64,000 bases of DNA from Planktomarina sp. (GCA_016780825.1 JADHLF010000005.1:1-64000); one strand, 5' to 3'. Positions 50,444 to 59,107 are shown, counted from the first letter of the stretch. A program made the numbers and translations. The notes: generated by a model from the letters alone, not told the origin.

Positions 50444-52299
50444 CCGGTGTTTTTCAAGCTTTGGGATTTAATGCTCAACAGAACTGCCGTCAGGGCCGCC
50501 GGCGTCACGCCCTCAATATTTTTAGCGGCGCCAAGCGACTCTGGACGGGCGGCGCCTAATTTTGCAATCATCTCCGAAGACAGACCAGCAACGCCCGCAT
50601 AATGAAAGCCGCTTGGAATCTTGATACTCAAATCTCGGGTAAGCGCGTCAATATCGCGGCTCTGACGCTCGATATAGGTTACGTAGAGCGCTTCTCGCGC
50701 AGCCTGATCCAGAGATTCCGACTCAAAGCCTGACGAAGCTGGAGCCAAGTCCGCAAGCTTGGCAATTGTAACCCCCGGTATAGAGAGCAATTCATGCCCA
50801 TTGCGACGGCGCCCGTCCAGCCCAAGATCAATCCCCGCGCGTCTCGCTTCGTTGGGTGACACAGCCATTGAGGACAGCAGCGAACGACACTGGTCCAGAC
50901 GCCTGATCTTCTCTTGATATAGGTCATACCTGTGTCGAGACACCAAGCCGGAGGCGTGACCCTGCTCCGTTAAGCGCTGATCGGCATTATCGGCTCGAAG
51001 TTTCAATCGAAACTCAGCCCGTGAGGTGAACATTCTATAAGGCTCAGTGGCGCCCCGTGTTGTCAAATCGTCAATCATAACACCGATATAACTGGTGCTG
51101 CGGTCAAAGATGACAGGGCACACGCCCTTGAGCCGCTTGGCAACACCAATCGCCGCCACCAGACCCTGCGCTGCCGCCTCCTCGTACCCCGTTGTCCCGT
51201 TAATTTGCCCAGCCAAAAACAATCCACCCATCAGGTTTGATTCCAAATCAGTTGATAGGCCCTGGGGATTAAGAAAATCATATTCAATGGCGTATCCTGG
51301 CTGCTGAATTTCCACATTCTCCAGCCCCACGATCGACCTGACATAGGCCTCCTGTACATCTTCAGGGAGAGATGTCGAAATACCGTTTGGGTATATGCAG
51401 TTTGTTTTCAGCCCCTCTGGCTCCAAAAAGACCTGATGGCTAGATTTATCAGCAAAGCGGGTTATTTTATCCTCAATTGAGGGACAATAGCGCGGTCCTA
51501 CGCCCTCGATATGCCCCCCATACATGGCCGACTTTCCAATATTTTCCCGAATAATGTCATGCGTCTGGGCGTTGGTGTGTGTAATGCCACAGCTGACCTG
51601 CGACGCGGTTGGACCTTTTGACAAAAACGACAACATGACTGGATCGGCATCAGCGGGCTGAAGCTCCAGATGACTCCAATCAATTGTGTCACCATTCAAT
51701 CGGGGCGGTGTCCCTGTTTTCAACCGGCCGAAGACTGCGCCCAAAGATTCCATCTGCTGTGACAGCTCGTCCGCTGCCTTTTCTCCCATACGACCGGCAG
51801 AAACCCTTTTGTCGCCGATATGAATCGTTCCCCGCATAAAGGTGCCAGCGGTCAGGATAACTGAGCGGGAAGGAATCTCTGAACCATCCGCCAAGCGAAC
51901 ACCGGTCACGACACCAGCGCTTGACATCAGGGCCGCCGCCTCACCCTCGATCAAAGTATAATCTTGCTGCGCCAGCAAGGCCTGGATGGCCTGCAGATAT
52001 AGCTCCCGATCCGATTGAGTTCGCGGTCCCTGCACTGCGGGGCCCTTGCTTCGGTTCAAGAGGCGAAATTGAATACCAGAGAGATCGGCTGCCGTGCCCA
52101 TAATGCCATCGAGAGCATCAATCTCGCGCACCAAATGGCCCTTGCCCAAGCCACCAATAGCCGGGTTACATGACATCACGCCGACTTTGGTTTTGTCCAA
52201 AGTCACCAGAGCGGCGCGCAACCCATACCGGCAAGCCGCGTGAAGCGCTTCGCATCCGGCATGGCCGCCGCCCACAACCACAACATCAAAATGTTTCAC
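50440..52299 (-). CDS. mnmG: tRNA uridine-5-carboxymethylaminomethyl modification enzyme MnmG (GidA)
   Basis: 619 residues from the GTG at 52299, whose bases form part of the second parS palindrome; the family normally begins at this Met-Lys-His/Gln-Phe-Asp. A TTG at 52329 would overlap mnmE. FAD-binding VVVVGGGHAGCEALHAA (~6-22), VMSCNPAIGGLGKGHLVREI (~45), FRLLNRSKGPAVQGPRTQSD (~82), RYCPSIEDKITRFADK and GLFLAGQINGTTGYEEAAAQ (~360). With MnmE it modifies U34 of certain tRNAs. C-terminal helical domain ends in PAALTAVLLSIK. The mnmE stop lies 14 bases upstream. Confidence 0.96.
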   Translation of the reverse strand: MKHFDVVVVGGGHAGCEALHAACRYGLRAALVTLDKTKVGVMSCNPAIGGLGKGHLVREIDALDGIMGTAADLSGIQFRLLNRSKGPAVQGPRTQSDRELYLQAIQALLAQQDYTLIEGEAAALMSSAGVVTGVRLADGSEIPSRSVILTAGTFMRGTIHIGDKRVSAGRMGEKAADELSQQMESLGAVFGRLKTGTPPRLNGDTIDWSHLELQPADADPVMLSFLSKGPTASQVSCGITHTNAQTHDIIRENIGKSAMYGGHIEGVGPRYCPSIEDKITRFADKSSHQVFLEPEGLKTNCIYPNGISTSLPEDVQEAYVRSIVGLENVEIQQPGYAIEYDFLNPQGLSTDLESNLMGGLFLAGQINGTTGYEEAAAQGLVAAIGVAKRLKGVCPVIFDRSTSYIGVMIDDLTTRGATEPYRMFTSRAEFRLKLRADNADQRLTEQGHASGLVSRHRYDLYQEKIRRLDQCRSLLSSMAVSPNEARRAGIDLGLDGRRRNGHELLSIPGVTIAKLADLAPASSGFESESLDQAAREALYVTYIERQSRDIDALTRDLSIKIPSGFHYAGVAGLSSEMIAKLGAARPESLGAAKNIEGVTPAALTAVLLSIKSQSLKNTG

Positions 52300-52307
52300 G
52301 TGAAACA
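52292..52307. promoter_or_regulatory. parS: parS centromere site 2 (at the mnmG start)
   Basis: Second perfect TGTTTCACGTGAAACA, covering the mnmG GTG start and its next codons (LFH-V-KH). About 1.9 kb from site 1 and 3.2 kb from the hemJ-maf gap. Confidence 0.95.
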
Positions 52308-52313
52308 GGCCCC

Positions 52314-53600
52314 CTACTTCCCCAAACAAAAGCTTGAAAAGATCTCATCCAGCACAGATTCTATATCAATCCGACCGAAAACGAAATCCAATTCACTGAG
52401 CGCGAAATATAGCTCTTGGCTGGCCAGTTCAAAAGGCAGCGGGTCAAGGTCCGTCAACTCCAAAACCCGCCCCAGAAAAGACTCCGCGGATCGCAACCCG
52501 GTGATTTGCCGCTCTCGAATAGCAACCACGTCCTGCGATGTTTTAACCTTTAATCGCTCGGCAATTAGAGTAAGCAGCTCTGACACGCCCTCCCCAGTTT
52601 TTCCAGAAACTGACCCCACATCAGAGCGCCGCTCATCCCCCTTGTTCAGCCGAACAATATCCCCGTCGCGCATCTCAATAGGAAGAGCTTCACCCGCCTC
52701 TTCGATCAAAAACACCCGAATATCAGCCGCAGCAGCTATCTCATATGCCTTTGAAATTCCCAAGCTTTCAATCTCATCATCAGAGTCACGCAAGCCCGCT
52801 GTATCAAGAAAACTCACAGCAAGCCCCTGCAAATCAACCCGACATTCGATGACGTCTCGCGTCGTTCCTGCAACATCTGACGTGATTGCCGCTTGCCGTC
52901 CCACTATGGCGTTTAGCAAGGTGGATTTGCCAACATTTGGCGCACCAATAATCGCAACTGTAAAACCGCTGCGAATTTTTGACGCCATCCTAGACCGCTC
53001 CAAAACAGCAGCGATCGATGCGCGCGTTTCGGTAACCAAACTGACCACTTCAACAGAGAGATCGTCGGGAATTTCTTCATCCGAAAAATCAATGCTGGCC
53101 TCCAGTAAAGCCGCTGCACGCAACAACTTGCCGCGCCACTGCGCTCCGGCATCCCCGAAACTCCCATCCAAAACACGAATGGCCTGTTGGCGCTGCGATT
53201 CGGTTTCAGCATCAATTAAGTCCGACAAGGCCTCCACCTGATTGAGGTCCAATTGACCATTTTCCAACGCGCGGCGGGTAAACTCCCCAGGCTCCGCAAG
53301 CCGGCAATCCTCCTGTTCCGAAAGCTCCGACAGCAACTTGGCCACCGTCGCAAGACCCCCATGAACCTGAAACTCGACAACACGCTCGCCCGTAAAGCTT
53401 GCCCCTTGTTCGAAACACAGCACAAGCGCATGATCAATAAGTGCCCCATCTCGCGCACGCACCGCCCGCAAGCCTGTCCGACCAACAGCCGGCAACTTGC
53501 AAAATGTACCTGCAATATCAAAGGCTTGAGGCCCAGAAAGCCGTATTACAGAAACCCCTGCCCGACCCGTTGCCGTCGCCTGCGCAAAAATACTGTCCAT
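52314..53600 (-). CDS. mnmE: tRNA modification GTPase MnmE (TrmE)
   Basis: 428 residues from ATG 53600; a GTG three codons earlier abuts the rho stop. N-terminal folate-binding domain (DSIFAQATATGRAGVSVIRL SGPQ, split here by a space), helical domain with an inserted G domain: IIGAPNVGKSTLLNAI (~215), VAGTTRDVIECRVDLQ, DTAGLRDSDDEIESLG. The C-terminal CLGK carries the conserved Cys. Partner of MnmG in U34 modification. Leftward, between rho and mnmG. Confidence 0.96.
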   Translation of the reverse strand: MDSIFAQATATGRAGVSVIRLSGPQAFDIAGTFCKLPAVGRTGLRAVRARDGALIDHALVLCFEQGASFTGERVVEFQVHGGLATVAKLLSELSEQEDCRLAEPGEFTRRALENGQLDLNQVEALSDLIDAETESQRQQAIRVLDGSFGDAGAQWRGKLLRAAALLEASIDFSDEEIPDDLSVEVVSLVTETRASIAAVLERSRMASKIRSGFTVAIIGAPNVGKSTLLNAIVGRQAAITSDVAGTTRDVIECRVDLQGLAVSFLDTAGLRDSDDEIESLGISKAYEIAAAADIRVFLIEEAGEALPIEMRDGDIVRLNKGDERRSDVGSVSGKTGEGVSELLTLIAERLKVKTSQDVVAIRERQITGLRSAESFLGRVLELTDLDPLPFELASQELYFALSELDFVFGRIDIESVLDEIFSSFCLGK

Positions 53601-53609
53601 GCGCGACAC

Positions 53610-54881
53610 TTAGGTGTTCATGGAATCAAAGAATTCAGAATTGGATTTGGTTTGCTTTAGTTTCGAAATCAAGAACTCAATCGCATCTGTCGTGCCCATC
53701 GGGTTCAAAATCCGGCGCAAAACATAGGTTTTTTGCAGATCAACTTTGTCTACCAACAGGTCCTCTTTACGCGTGCCGGATTTCAAAACATCCATTGCTG
53801 GGAACACGCGTTTGTCCGCAACCTTGCGATCCAAGACGATTTCCGAGTTACCGGTGCCCTTAAATTCTTCAAAAATAACCTCATCCATACGGCTGCCCGT
53901 ATCAATCAAAGCAGTCGCAATAATGGTTAAAGAGCCGCCCTCTTCAATATTTCGCGCCGCCCCGAAAAAACGTTTTGGCCGCTGCAAGGCATTCGCATCC
54001 ACACCCCCGGTCAACACCTTACCGGACGAAGGAACCACCGTATTAAACGCCCGGCCCAAACGCGTGATTGAATCGAGCAAAATGACAACATCGCGCTTAT
54101 GCTCGACCAAGCGTTTCGCTTTTTCAATCACCATTTCAGATACAGCAACGTGACGTGTCGCAGGCTCATCAAAGGTAGAGCTCACAACCTCCCCCTTCAC
54201 AGACCGCTGCATATCGGTGACCTCTTCTGGGCGCTCATCAATCAGCAAGACGATCAAATAACATTCAGGGTGATTTCTCTCAATGGAATTTGCAATGTTC
54301 TGAAGTAAAACGGTTTTACCCGTCCGTGGCGGCGCAACGATCAAAGATCTCTGACCTTTACCAATTGGAGCAACCAAATCGATAATACGCGCCGAACGAT
54401 CCTTCGTGGTGGGATCCTCCAGCTCCATTTTCAACCGCTCATCAGGATAAAGCGGCGTCAGGTTTTCAAATGCCACCTTATGGCGCGCGCGTTCTGGATT
54501 CTCAAAGTTGATTTTCTCAACCTTCGTCATACCAAAATAGCGCTCTGTCTCCTCTGGTGCCTTAATAATGCCCTCAATGGTATCGCCTGTCCGCAAAGAA
54601 AATTGCCGGATCATTTCTGGTGAAACATAGATATCATCTGGTCCCGGCAAATAATTCGCCTCTGGAGACCGCAAGAAACCAAAACCGTCCTGAAGCACCT
54701 CCAAAACACCATCGCCGGATATCTCGGCTCCATCTTCCGCACGCTCTTTCAAGATTGAGAACATCATGTCGCCCTTACGCATGGTCGACGCGTTCTCAAT
54801 TTCCAGCTCCTCCGCCATAGAAAGCAGATCTTTTGGGCTTTTTGCCTTTAATTCGGCCAAAGTCACACGGTTACTTGTCAT
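53610..54881 (-). CDS. rho: Transcription termination factor Rho
   Basis: 423 residues. Hexameric RNA helicase ending untranslated transcripts. N-terminal RNA-binding OB fold (GDGVLEVLQDGFGFLRSPEA, DIYVSPEMIRQFSLRTGDTI, ~55-100), Walker A VAPPRTGKTVLLQNIANSIE (~178), Walker B LIVLLIDERPEEVTDMQRSV (~210), Q-loop PSSGKVLTGGVDANALQRPK and R-loop GTGNSEIVLDRKVADKRVFP. Its own promoter is suggested at 54961-54989. Lies between mnmE and hemJ, the usual origin-proximal position in alphaproteobacteria. Confidence 0.98.
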   Translation of the reverse strand: MTSNRVTLAELKAKSPKDLLSMAEELEIENASTMRKGDMMFSILKERAEDGAEISGDGVLEVLQDGFGFLRSPEANYLPGPDDIYVSPEMIRQFSLRTGDTIEGIIKAPEETERYFGMTKVEKINFENPERARHKVAFENLTPLYPDERLKMELEDPTTKDRSARIIDLVAPIGKGQRSLIVAPPRTGKTVLLQNIANSIERNHPECYLIVLLIDERPEEVTDMQRSVKGEVVSSTFDEPATRHVAVSEMVIEKAKRLVEHKRDVVILLDSITRLGRAFNTVVPSSGKVLTGGVDANALQRPKRFFGAARNIEEGGSLTIIATALIDTGSRMDEVIFEEFKGTGNSEIVLDRKVADKRVFPAMDVLKSGTRKEDLLVDKVDLQKTYVLRRILNPMGTTDAIEFLISKLKQTKSNSEFFDSMNT

Positions 54882-54960
54882 GGAGTCTCTTCCTGCCCAG
54901 GATCACCGAGGGCACCATAGATGTCATTAAGAAAAAGCAATCCCGAACGGGCGCGCCCTC

Positions 54961-54989
54961 TCGTTACTCAAAACCAAGCGGCGAGTCAA
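54961..54989 (-). promoter_or_regulatory. rho: Probable sigma70-type promoter of rho
   Basis: On the - strand TTGACT (54989-54984) and TAACGA (54966-54961) are spaced by exactly 17 bases. Transcription would start about 70 bases before the rho ATG. The -35 is strong, the -10 moderate. Confidence 0.45.
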
Positions 54990-55004
54990 ATATTTCAAGC
55001 TTAG

Positions 55005-55457
55005 TTAAAAAGGTCGCACCACAACCATAACAACAATCACCAGCAACAAAATCGTCGGAACTTCATTCATAATTCGGTAGGTTTTTCCCGAAAGATGATT
55101 TTCGCCCTTTTCAAAACCGGCTTGCTTCTTAGCCAACCAAAAATGAAATAGAGTCATGGCCAAAATAGAGAGTAGTTTCACCCAAGGCCAAATTTCCGAC
55201 CAATCCAATACACCAGGAATAACCGCCAGAGTTATTCCAAAAGCCCATGTCGCAATCATGGCGGGCGTCATAATAACCTTTAAAAGTTTCGATTCCATCA
55301 TGGAAAACAATCTATCTGTATCGGATGGAACACTTACTTTTTCGCTATGATGGACAAAAAGTCGTGGAAGGTAAAAAATACCAGCCATCCAAGAGATCAC
55401 AGAGATAATATGACCAGCTTTCAGCCATGGGTACAGCGCAATTAAATAATCCATCAT
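55005..55457 (-). CDS. hemJ: Protoporphyrinogen oxidase HemJ
   Basis: 150 residues, all-helical membrane protein. Four predicted segments: LYPWLKAGHIISVISWMAGI (~9-28; conserved His), VIMTPAMIATWAFGITLAVI, WPWVKLLSILAMTLFHFWLA (~90-109) and VPTILLLVIVVMVVVRPF. HemJ oxidises protoporphyrinogen IX to protoporphyrin IX, the step before ferrochelatase. hemE, often next to rho/hemJ in relatives, is not seen here. Its start at 55457 borders the candidate origin. Confidence 0.92.
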   Translation of the reverse strand: MMDYLIALYPWLKAGHIISVISWMAGIFYLPRLFVHHSEKVSVPSDTDRLFSMMESKLLKVIMTPAMIATWAFGITLAVIPGVLDWSEIWPWVKLLSILAMTLFHFWLAKKQAGFEKGENHLSGKTYRIMNEVPTILLLVIVVMVVVRPF

Positions 55458-55850
55458 CTGTCTCTCTTCTCTGCTCTTTATATTAATAAAGTATTATATG
55501 ATTTTAGTAGAGAGATGTAGTGTTGCCGTATTCTGTGGATTAAATTTAATACCTTGGTTTATCCACAGTGGGATAAAAATAGTGAAGATTTCAAAGATAT
55601 AAAATAAATTAATATAAACAGATGGCTAAATATATTTTAGGTGTATAACCCTGTAGATAAAGTACCTAAACAAGACCAGCCTCAGATATATCATCAGCAC
55701 AAATTTATCCATATCCACATGAGATAAATACACTGAAAAATCCTGAAATAAGGTGAAATCATGGAAGGATTCTTGTGTTTGCATAAATCCGCGATTACCC
55801 CCACAGTTCAGTCACAGGTCACACCAAACATATCCACAGGTTTATCTTAC
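55458..55850. other. oriC: Candidate chromosomal replication origin (oriC)
   Basis: 393 bases without a supported gene, between divergent hemJ and maf-aroE, markedly AT-rich for this window. One perfect DnaA box TTATCCACA (55559-55567) and one-mismatch boxes at 55534-55542 (reverse, TAATCCACA), 55652-55660 (reverse, TTATCTACA), 55705-55713 (TTATCCATA), 55711-55719 (ATATCCACA) and 55830-55838 (ATATCCACA). Between 55585 and 55645 lies an almost pure A/T stretch suited to strand opening. The hemJ/rho left side and maf/aroE/coaE/dnaQ right side match the alphaproteobacterial origin neighbourhood, with parAB and parS within 7 kb. Gene directions diverge here. Confidence 0.8.
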
Positions 55851-57266
55851 ATGGATCTTATTCTCGCGTCCCAATCTGCCACGCGCCGTCGCATCTTAAA
55901 TGCAGCACGGATGGATGCTCAATTTATCTCACCACAAATTGATGAAGAAAATATTATGAGATCTTTGAGTGCAGAGCAGGCCCCGCCACGCGACATTGCC
56001 GACACTTTGGCAGAGCATAAAGCGCTAAAAATTTCCCGTAAGAATCCAAATAGTTGGGTGATTGGCTGTGATCAAATACTTGTTTTTGAGGGGGAAATAT
56101 CTGGAAAACCCGCCTCACCCGAAGCGCTCAAAGCCTCTCTGTCTCGTCTTTCTGGGCAAACACATCGACTGATCACTGCCAATGTTATCTACAAGGATAG
56201 CAAACCCCTGTGGCGACATATTTCCATCAGCCATATGTCCATGCGGTGCATGAGCCCCGCTGAAATAGATGCTTATGTGGAAACGCATTGGCAGGATGTG
56301 AAACAGTCTGCGGGAGGTTATCACTTTGAAAAAACGCCAGATCTTTTTACTGTCGTGCGTGGAAATTGGTTTGATATTATGGGTCTTTCTATTGGGCCCA
56401 TCATTGGCTTTTTGAACCAAAATCATCCAAGCATCCCGTTTCAAACCCCAAAACTTGCGGCTATTTTGGGACATCCCATAGCGCAGAGCAAATCACCCTT
56501 AATGCACGGGCATTGGCTTAAGAAAAACCAAATATCAGGCGATTACATCGCCATCGACATTCCCCCTTCGCGGTTTGAGTCAACAGTGCGCATGCTGTTT
56601 GATGTCGGTTTTTCAGGCTTCAATGTTACCATCCCGCATAAAGAAAAGGCATTGGCGCTCGCAGATGATATAAGCCCAGAGGCACAGCGTATTGGCGCCG
56701 CCAATACTTTGATCAAAATGGACAATGGCAAAATTCGTGGCGATAATACAGATGGTTACGGATTCATGACTAACCTAATTTCGCAAAGCAATACTTGGCA
56801 ACCCGCCGCAGGCCCTTCCTTGGTGCTGGGTGCGGGGGGCGCTGCGCGGGCTATTTTGGTTGCGCTTTTGGACGCCGGCGTGCCCAAAATTTACCTCTGC
56901 AACCGTACCCGTGACCGGGCAGAAGATTTGGCCAGTGATATTTCTGATTGCATTGAAGTGATTGATTGGCAGGACAAGGAAGAAATCCTGCCAAAGGTGT
57001 TTACAGTGGTCAACACTACCTCGCTTGGGATGACAGGAAAGCCGGCTTTGGAGTTCGATTTGACCAATATTAATCCGCGCGCTTTGGTCGCCGATCTCAT
57101 CTATGCCCCCCTCGAAACCCAGCTTTTGAAGGACGCGCGGGCGCGTGGATGTGACGTGGTTGGTGGCATTGGTATGTTATTGCATCAAGGCATGCCAGGG
57201 TTTGAGGCCTGGTTCGGCATGCGGCCTGCGGTGGATGAAGAGCTCGAGGCATTGGTGCTCACATGA
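55851..57266 (+). CDS. Maf-AroE fusion: Maf-type nucleotide pyrophosphatase + shikimate dehydrogenase
   Basis: 471 residues in one frame. Residues 1-188 are a Maf domain (LILASQSATRRRIL, VIGCDQIL with catalytic Asp74, QSAGGYHFE), a house-cleaning pyrophosphatase for modified nucleotides. Residues ~200-471 are complete AroE: ILGHPIAQSKSPLMHGHWL (205-223), NVTIPHKEKAL with Lys264, DNTDGYGF with Asp301, NADP loop LVLGAGGAARAIL and GGIGMLLHQG. No stop or start codon separates them. The start at 55851 gives the normal Maf N-terminus; an in-frame ATG at 55761 with AAGGTGAAATC upstream would add 30 residues crossing the origin region. In most relatives maf and aroE are separate overlapping genes. 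Overlaps coaE by 4 bases. Confidence 0.9.
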   Translation: MDLILASQSATRRRILNAARMDAQFISPQIDEENIMRSLSAEQAPPRDIADTLAEHKALKISRKNPNSWVIGCDQILVFEGEISGKPASPEALKASLSRLSGQTHRLITANVIYKDSKPLWRHISISHMSMRCMSPAEIDAYVETHWQDVKQSAGGYHFEKTPDLFTVVRGNWFDIMGLSIGPIIGFLNQNHPSIPFQTPKLAAILGHPIAQSKSPLMHGHWLKKNQISGDYIAIDIPPSRFESTVRMLFDVGFSGFNVTIPHKEKALALADDISPEAQRIGAANTLIKMDNGKIRGDNTDGYGFMTNLISQSNTWQPAAGPSLVLGAGGAARAILVALLDAGVPKIYLCNRTRDRAEDLASDISDCIEVIDWQDKEEILPKVFTVVNTTSLGMTGKPALEFDLTNINPRALVADLIYAPLETQLLKDARARGCDVVGGIGMLLHQGMPGFEAWFGMRPAVDEELEALVLT

Positions 57267-57856
57267 GTTTTCTTTTGGGATTGACCGGATCCATCGGGAT
57301 GGGAAAATCAACGACCGCTCAGCTTTTTGCGGACCGGGGTTGCAAAATTTGGGATGCGGACAGTACCGTGCATCGCGCCTATGAAAAAAACGGTGCGGCG
57401 GTGGATGGTATTGCGAAGCTTGCCCCCAGTGCAGTGACTCAAGGCTCAGTGGATCGCGCAGAGCTTCGTGCTCTCATTTCGCAAGACGCCACCCTCTTGC
57501 CAAAGCTAGAGGCGATCATTCACCCCCTTGTAAAAACGGATCGTGAAGCCTTTATTGCCAATCACCCGAACTCCATTTTGATTTTTGACATCCCGTTGTT
57601 GTTTGAGCTAAATTCAGCTTCTGATTTCGATGCTGTCGCATGTGTTTTGTCGCGCCCTGAGGTGCAAAAGTCCCGTGTCTTGGCGCGACCTGGGATGACG
57701 GAAGAGCATTTTAAGATGATCCAATCCAAACAATGGCCTGCCGAAGACAAAGCCGCGCGGGCAGATTATATTATTGATACCAATAGCCCTGAAACAGCCG
57801 CGCGGGCGGTCGAGGCAATTTTGGATGATATCAGGAAAAGGCCACAAGATGCGTGA
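57263..57856 (+). CDS. coaE: Dephospho-CoA kinase
   Basis: 197 residues. Final step of CoA synthesis. P-loop FLLGLTGSIGMGKSTTAQLF (~3-22), WDADSTVHRAY, IIHPLVKTDREAFIANHPNS, FDIPLLFELNSASDFDAVAC (~112-131) and MTEEHFKMIQSKQWPAEDKA. Overlaps maf-aroE by 4 bases and dnaQ by 8, so the three are translated as a unit. Confidence 0.96.
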   Translation: MSFLLGLTGSIGMGKSTTAQLFADRGCKIWDADSTVHRAYEKNGAAVDGIAKLAPSAVTQGSVDRAELRALISQDATLLPKLEAIIHPLVKTDREAFIANHPNSILIFDIPLLFELNSASDFDAVACVLSRPEVQKSRVLARPGMTEEHFKMIQSKQWPAEDKAARADYIIDTNSPETAARAVEAILDDIRKRPQDA

Positions 57857-58544
57857 AATTGTTTTGGATACAGAAACCACCGGGTTTGAGCCCAGTGAAG
57901 GGGACCGGATTGTTGAAATCGGTGCGGTTGAGCTGTTTAACCACTTACCGACTGGCCGCACCTATCACCAATATATTAATCCAGAACGCAACATGCCGGA
58001 AGCTGCGTTTAATGTGCACGGATTGAGCGAAGAATTCTTATCTGACAAGCCTGTGTTTAAAGACATTGCCCAAGAATTTGTTGATTTCATTAAGGACTCA
58101 AAGCTCGTCATACATAACGCGTCTTTCGATATGAAATTTTTAAACGCCGAGCTTGGTTGGGTCAATCGGCCGGCCTTGCCGAACCATCAAGCAATTGACA
58201 CCCTTGCGATTGCGCGCCGTAAGTTTCCTGGCTCCCCCGCGTCGTTGGATGCTTTGTGCCGCAGATTTGGCATTGATAATTCTTCGCGCACTTTGCATGG
58301 GGCATTGTTGGATTCTGAAATCCTGGCGGAAGTATATTTAGAGCTGGTTGGTGGCCGCCAGCCAGATTTGGTTTTATCCGGCCCAGAGGTCAAAACATCC
58401 GCCGATGGCTCATCCTCTTCTGATTGGCGCCCCGCACCGCGACCAAAACCCCTGGCCTCTAGGCTGTCGGATGCTGAAAAAGCGGCTCATGACACATTCA
58501 TCGCCGCTTTGGGATCTGATGCACTTTGGACAAAAAAACCCTAG
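57849..58544 (+). CDS. dnaQ: DNA polymerase III epsilon subunit (3'-5' exonuclease)
   Basis: 231 residues from ATG 57849; the open frame runs further upstream inside coaE. Exo I EIVLDTETTGFEPSEGDRIV (~3-22), Exo II LVIHNASFDMKFLNAELGWV (~89-108), Exo III DALCRRFGIDNSSRTLHGAL then LDSEILAEVY. The proofreading subunit of the replicase. The ~60-residue C-terminal tail after VGGRQPDLVL carries the polymerase-binding region. Shares 4 bases with convergent secB. Confidence 0.95.
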   Translation: MREIVLDTETTGFEPSEGDRIVEIGAVELFNHLPTGRTYHQYINPERNMPEAAFNVHGLSEEFLSDKPVFKDIAQEFVDFIKDSKLVIHNASFDMKFLNAELGWVNRPALPNHQAIDTLAIARRKFPGSPASLDALCRRFGIDNSSRTLHGALLDSEILAEVYLELVGGRQPDLVLSGPEVKTSADGSSSSDWRPAPRPKPLASRLSDAEKAAHDTFIAALGSDALWTKKP

Positions 58545-59053
58545 TTCGCTTTCGCTTTCGCTTTTTCGTTTTCAGCAACACGTCTTTGAATTTCATTGCG
58601 ATACAGCTGAACAAAATCCATAGAATCGAGATTGAGCGGCGGGAAGCCACCATCTCGCGTTACATCGCTGATGATACGCCGCAGGAAGGGGAAGATCATG
58701 CGTGGACATTCGATCATCAAATAGGGATGCAATTGATCTTCTGGCAAATTTTCAATGTGGAAAATGCCTGCATATTCCAGCTCTATAACAAACATCGGCT
58801 CGCCCTTATCCTTAGTTTTGGACGAAATTTCTGTCTTGATGATGACCTCAAATTGGTTTTCGATCGGACGCTTTTTTGCATCGATATTAACCTGCACAGA
58901 TACCTCTGGCTGAGCTTCGCCGCTGATGCCTTTCTGAGCCAAAATATTCTCGAAAGACATATCTCGAATATATTGGGCCAAAATTTGCATTTTTAAGGGC
59001 TTTTGCTCGACTTTTTCTTCACTCTTGCCGTTCTCAATCGGTTCTTGCGCCAC
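58541..59053 (-). CDS. secB: Export chaperone SecB
   Basis: 170 residues from GTG 59053: GGAGG lies 7 bases upstream and the product MAQEPIENGKSEE is family-like; a longer start at 59080 is not. Core LKMQILAQYIRDMSFENILA (~20-39), VQVNIDAKKRPIENQFEVII, FVIELEYAGIFHIENLPEDQ, CPRMIFPFLRRIISDVTRDG (~110-129) and GGFPPLNLDSMDFVQLYRNE. Tetrameric chaperone delivering preproteins to SecA (1.3 kb). Downstream of fxsA. Confidence 0.95.
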   Translation of the reverse strand: MAQEPIENGKSEEKVEQKPLKMQILAQYIRDMSFENILAQKGISGEAQPEVSVQVNIDAKKRPIENQFEVIIKTEISSKTKDKGEPMFVIELEYAGIFHIENLPEDQLHPYLMIECPRMIFPFLRRIISDVTRDGGFPPLNLDSMDFVQLYRNEIQRRVAENEKAKAKAN

Positions 59054-59107
59054 TTTGATCCCTCCAAAATTATTGCCCAAGCCGCTTAGCAGAATGCGCA
59101 GTAACCC

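Noticed and set aside
55484..55498. Near CtrA-type TTAA-N7-TTAA site in the origin region (TTAATAAAGTATTAT)
   Set aside because: One mismatch in a very AT-rich context; the chance of such a match is high and CtrA is not known to control replication in roseobacters.
55761..55850. Start of maf at 55761 with a better ribosome binding site
   Set aside because: It would add 30 residues of unusual composition before the invariant Maf N-terminus and would cross a DnaA box; kept as an alternative only.
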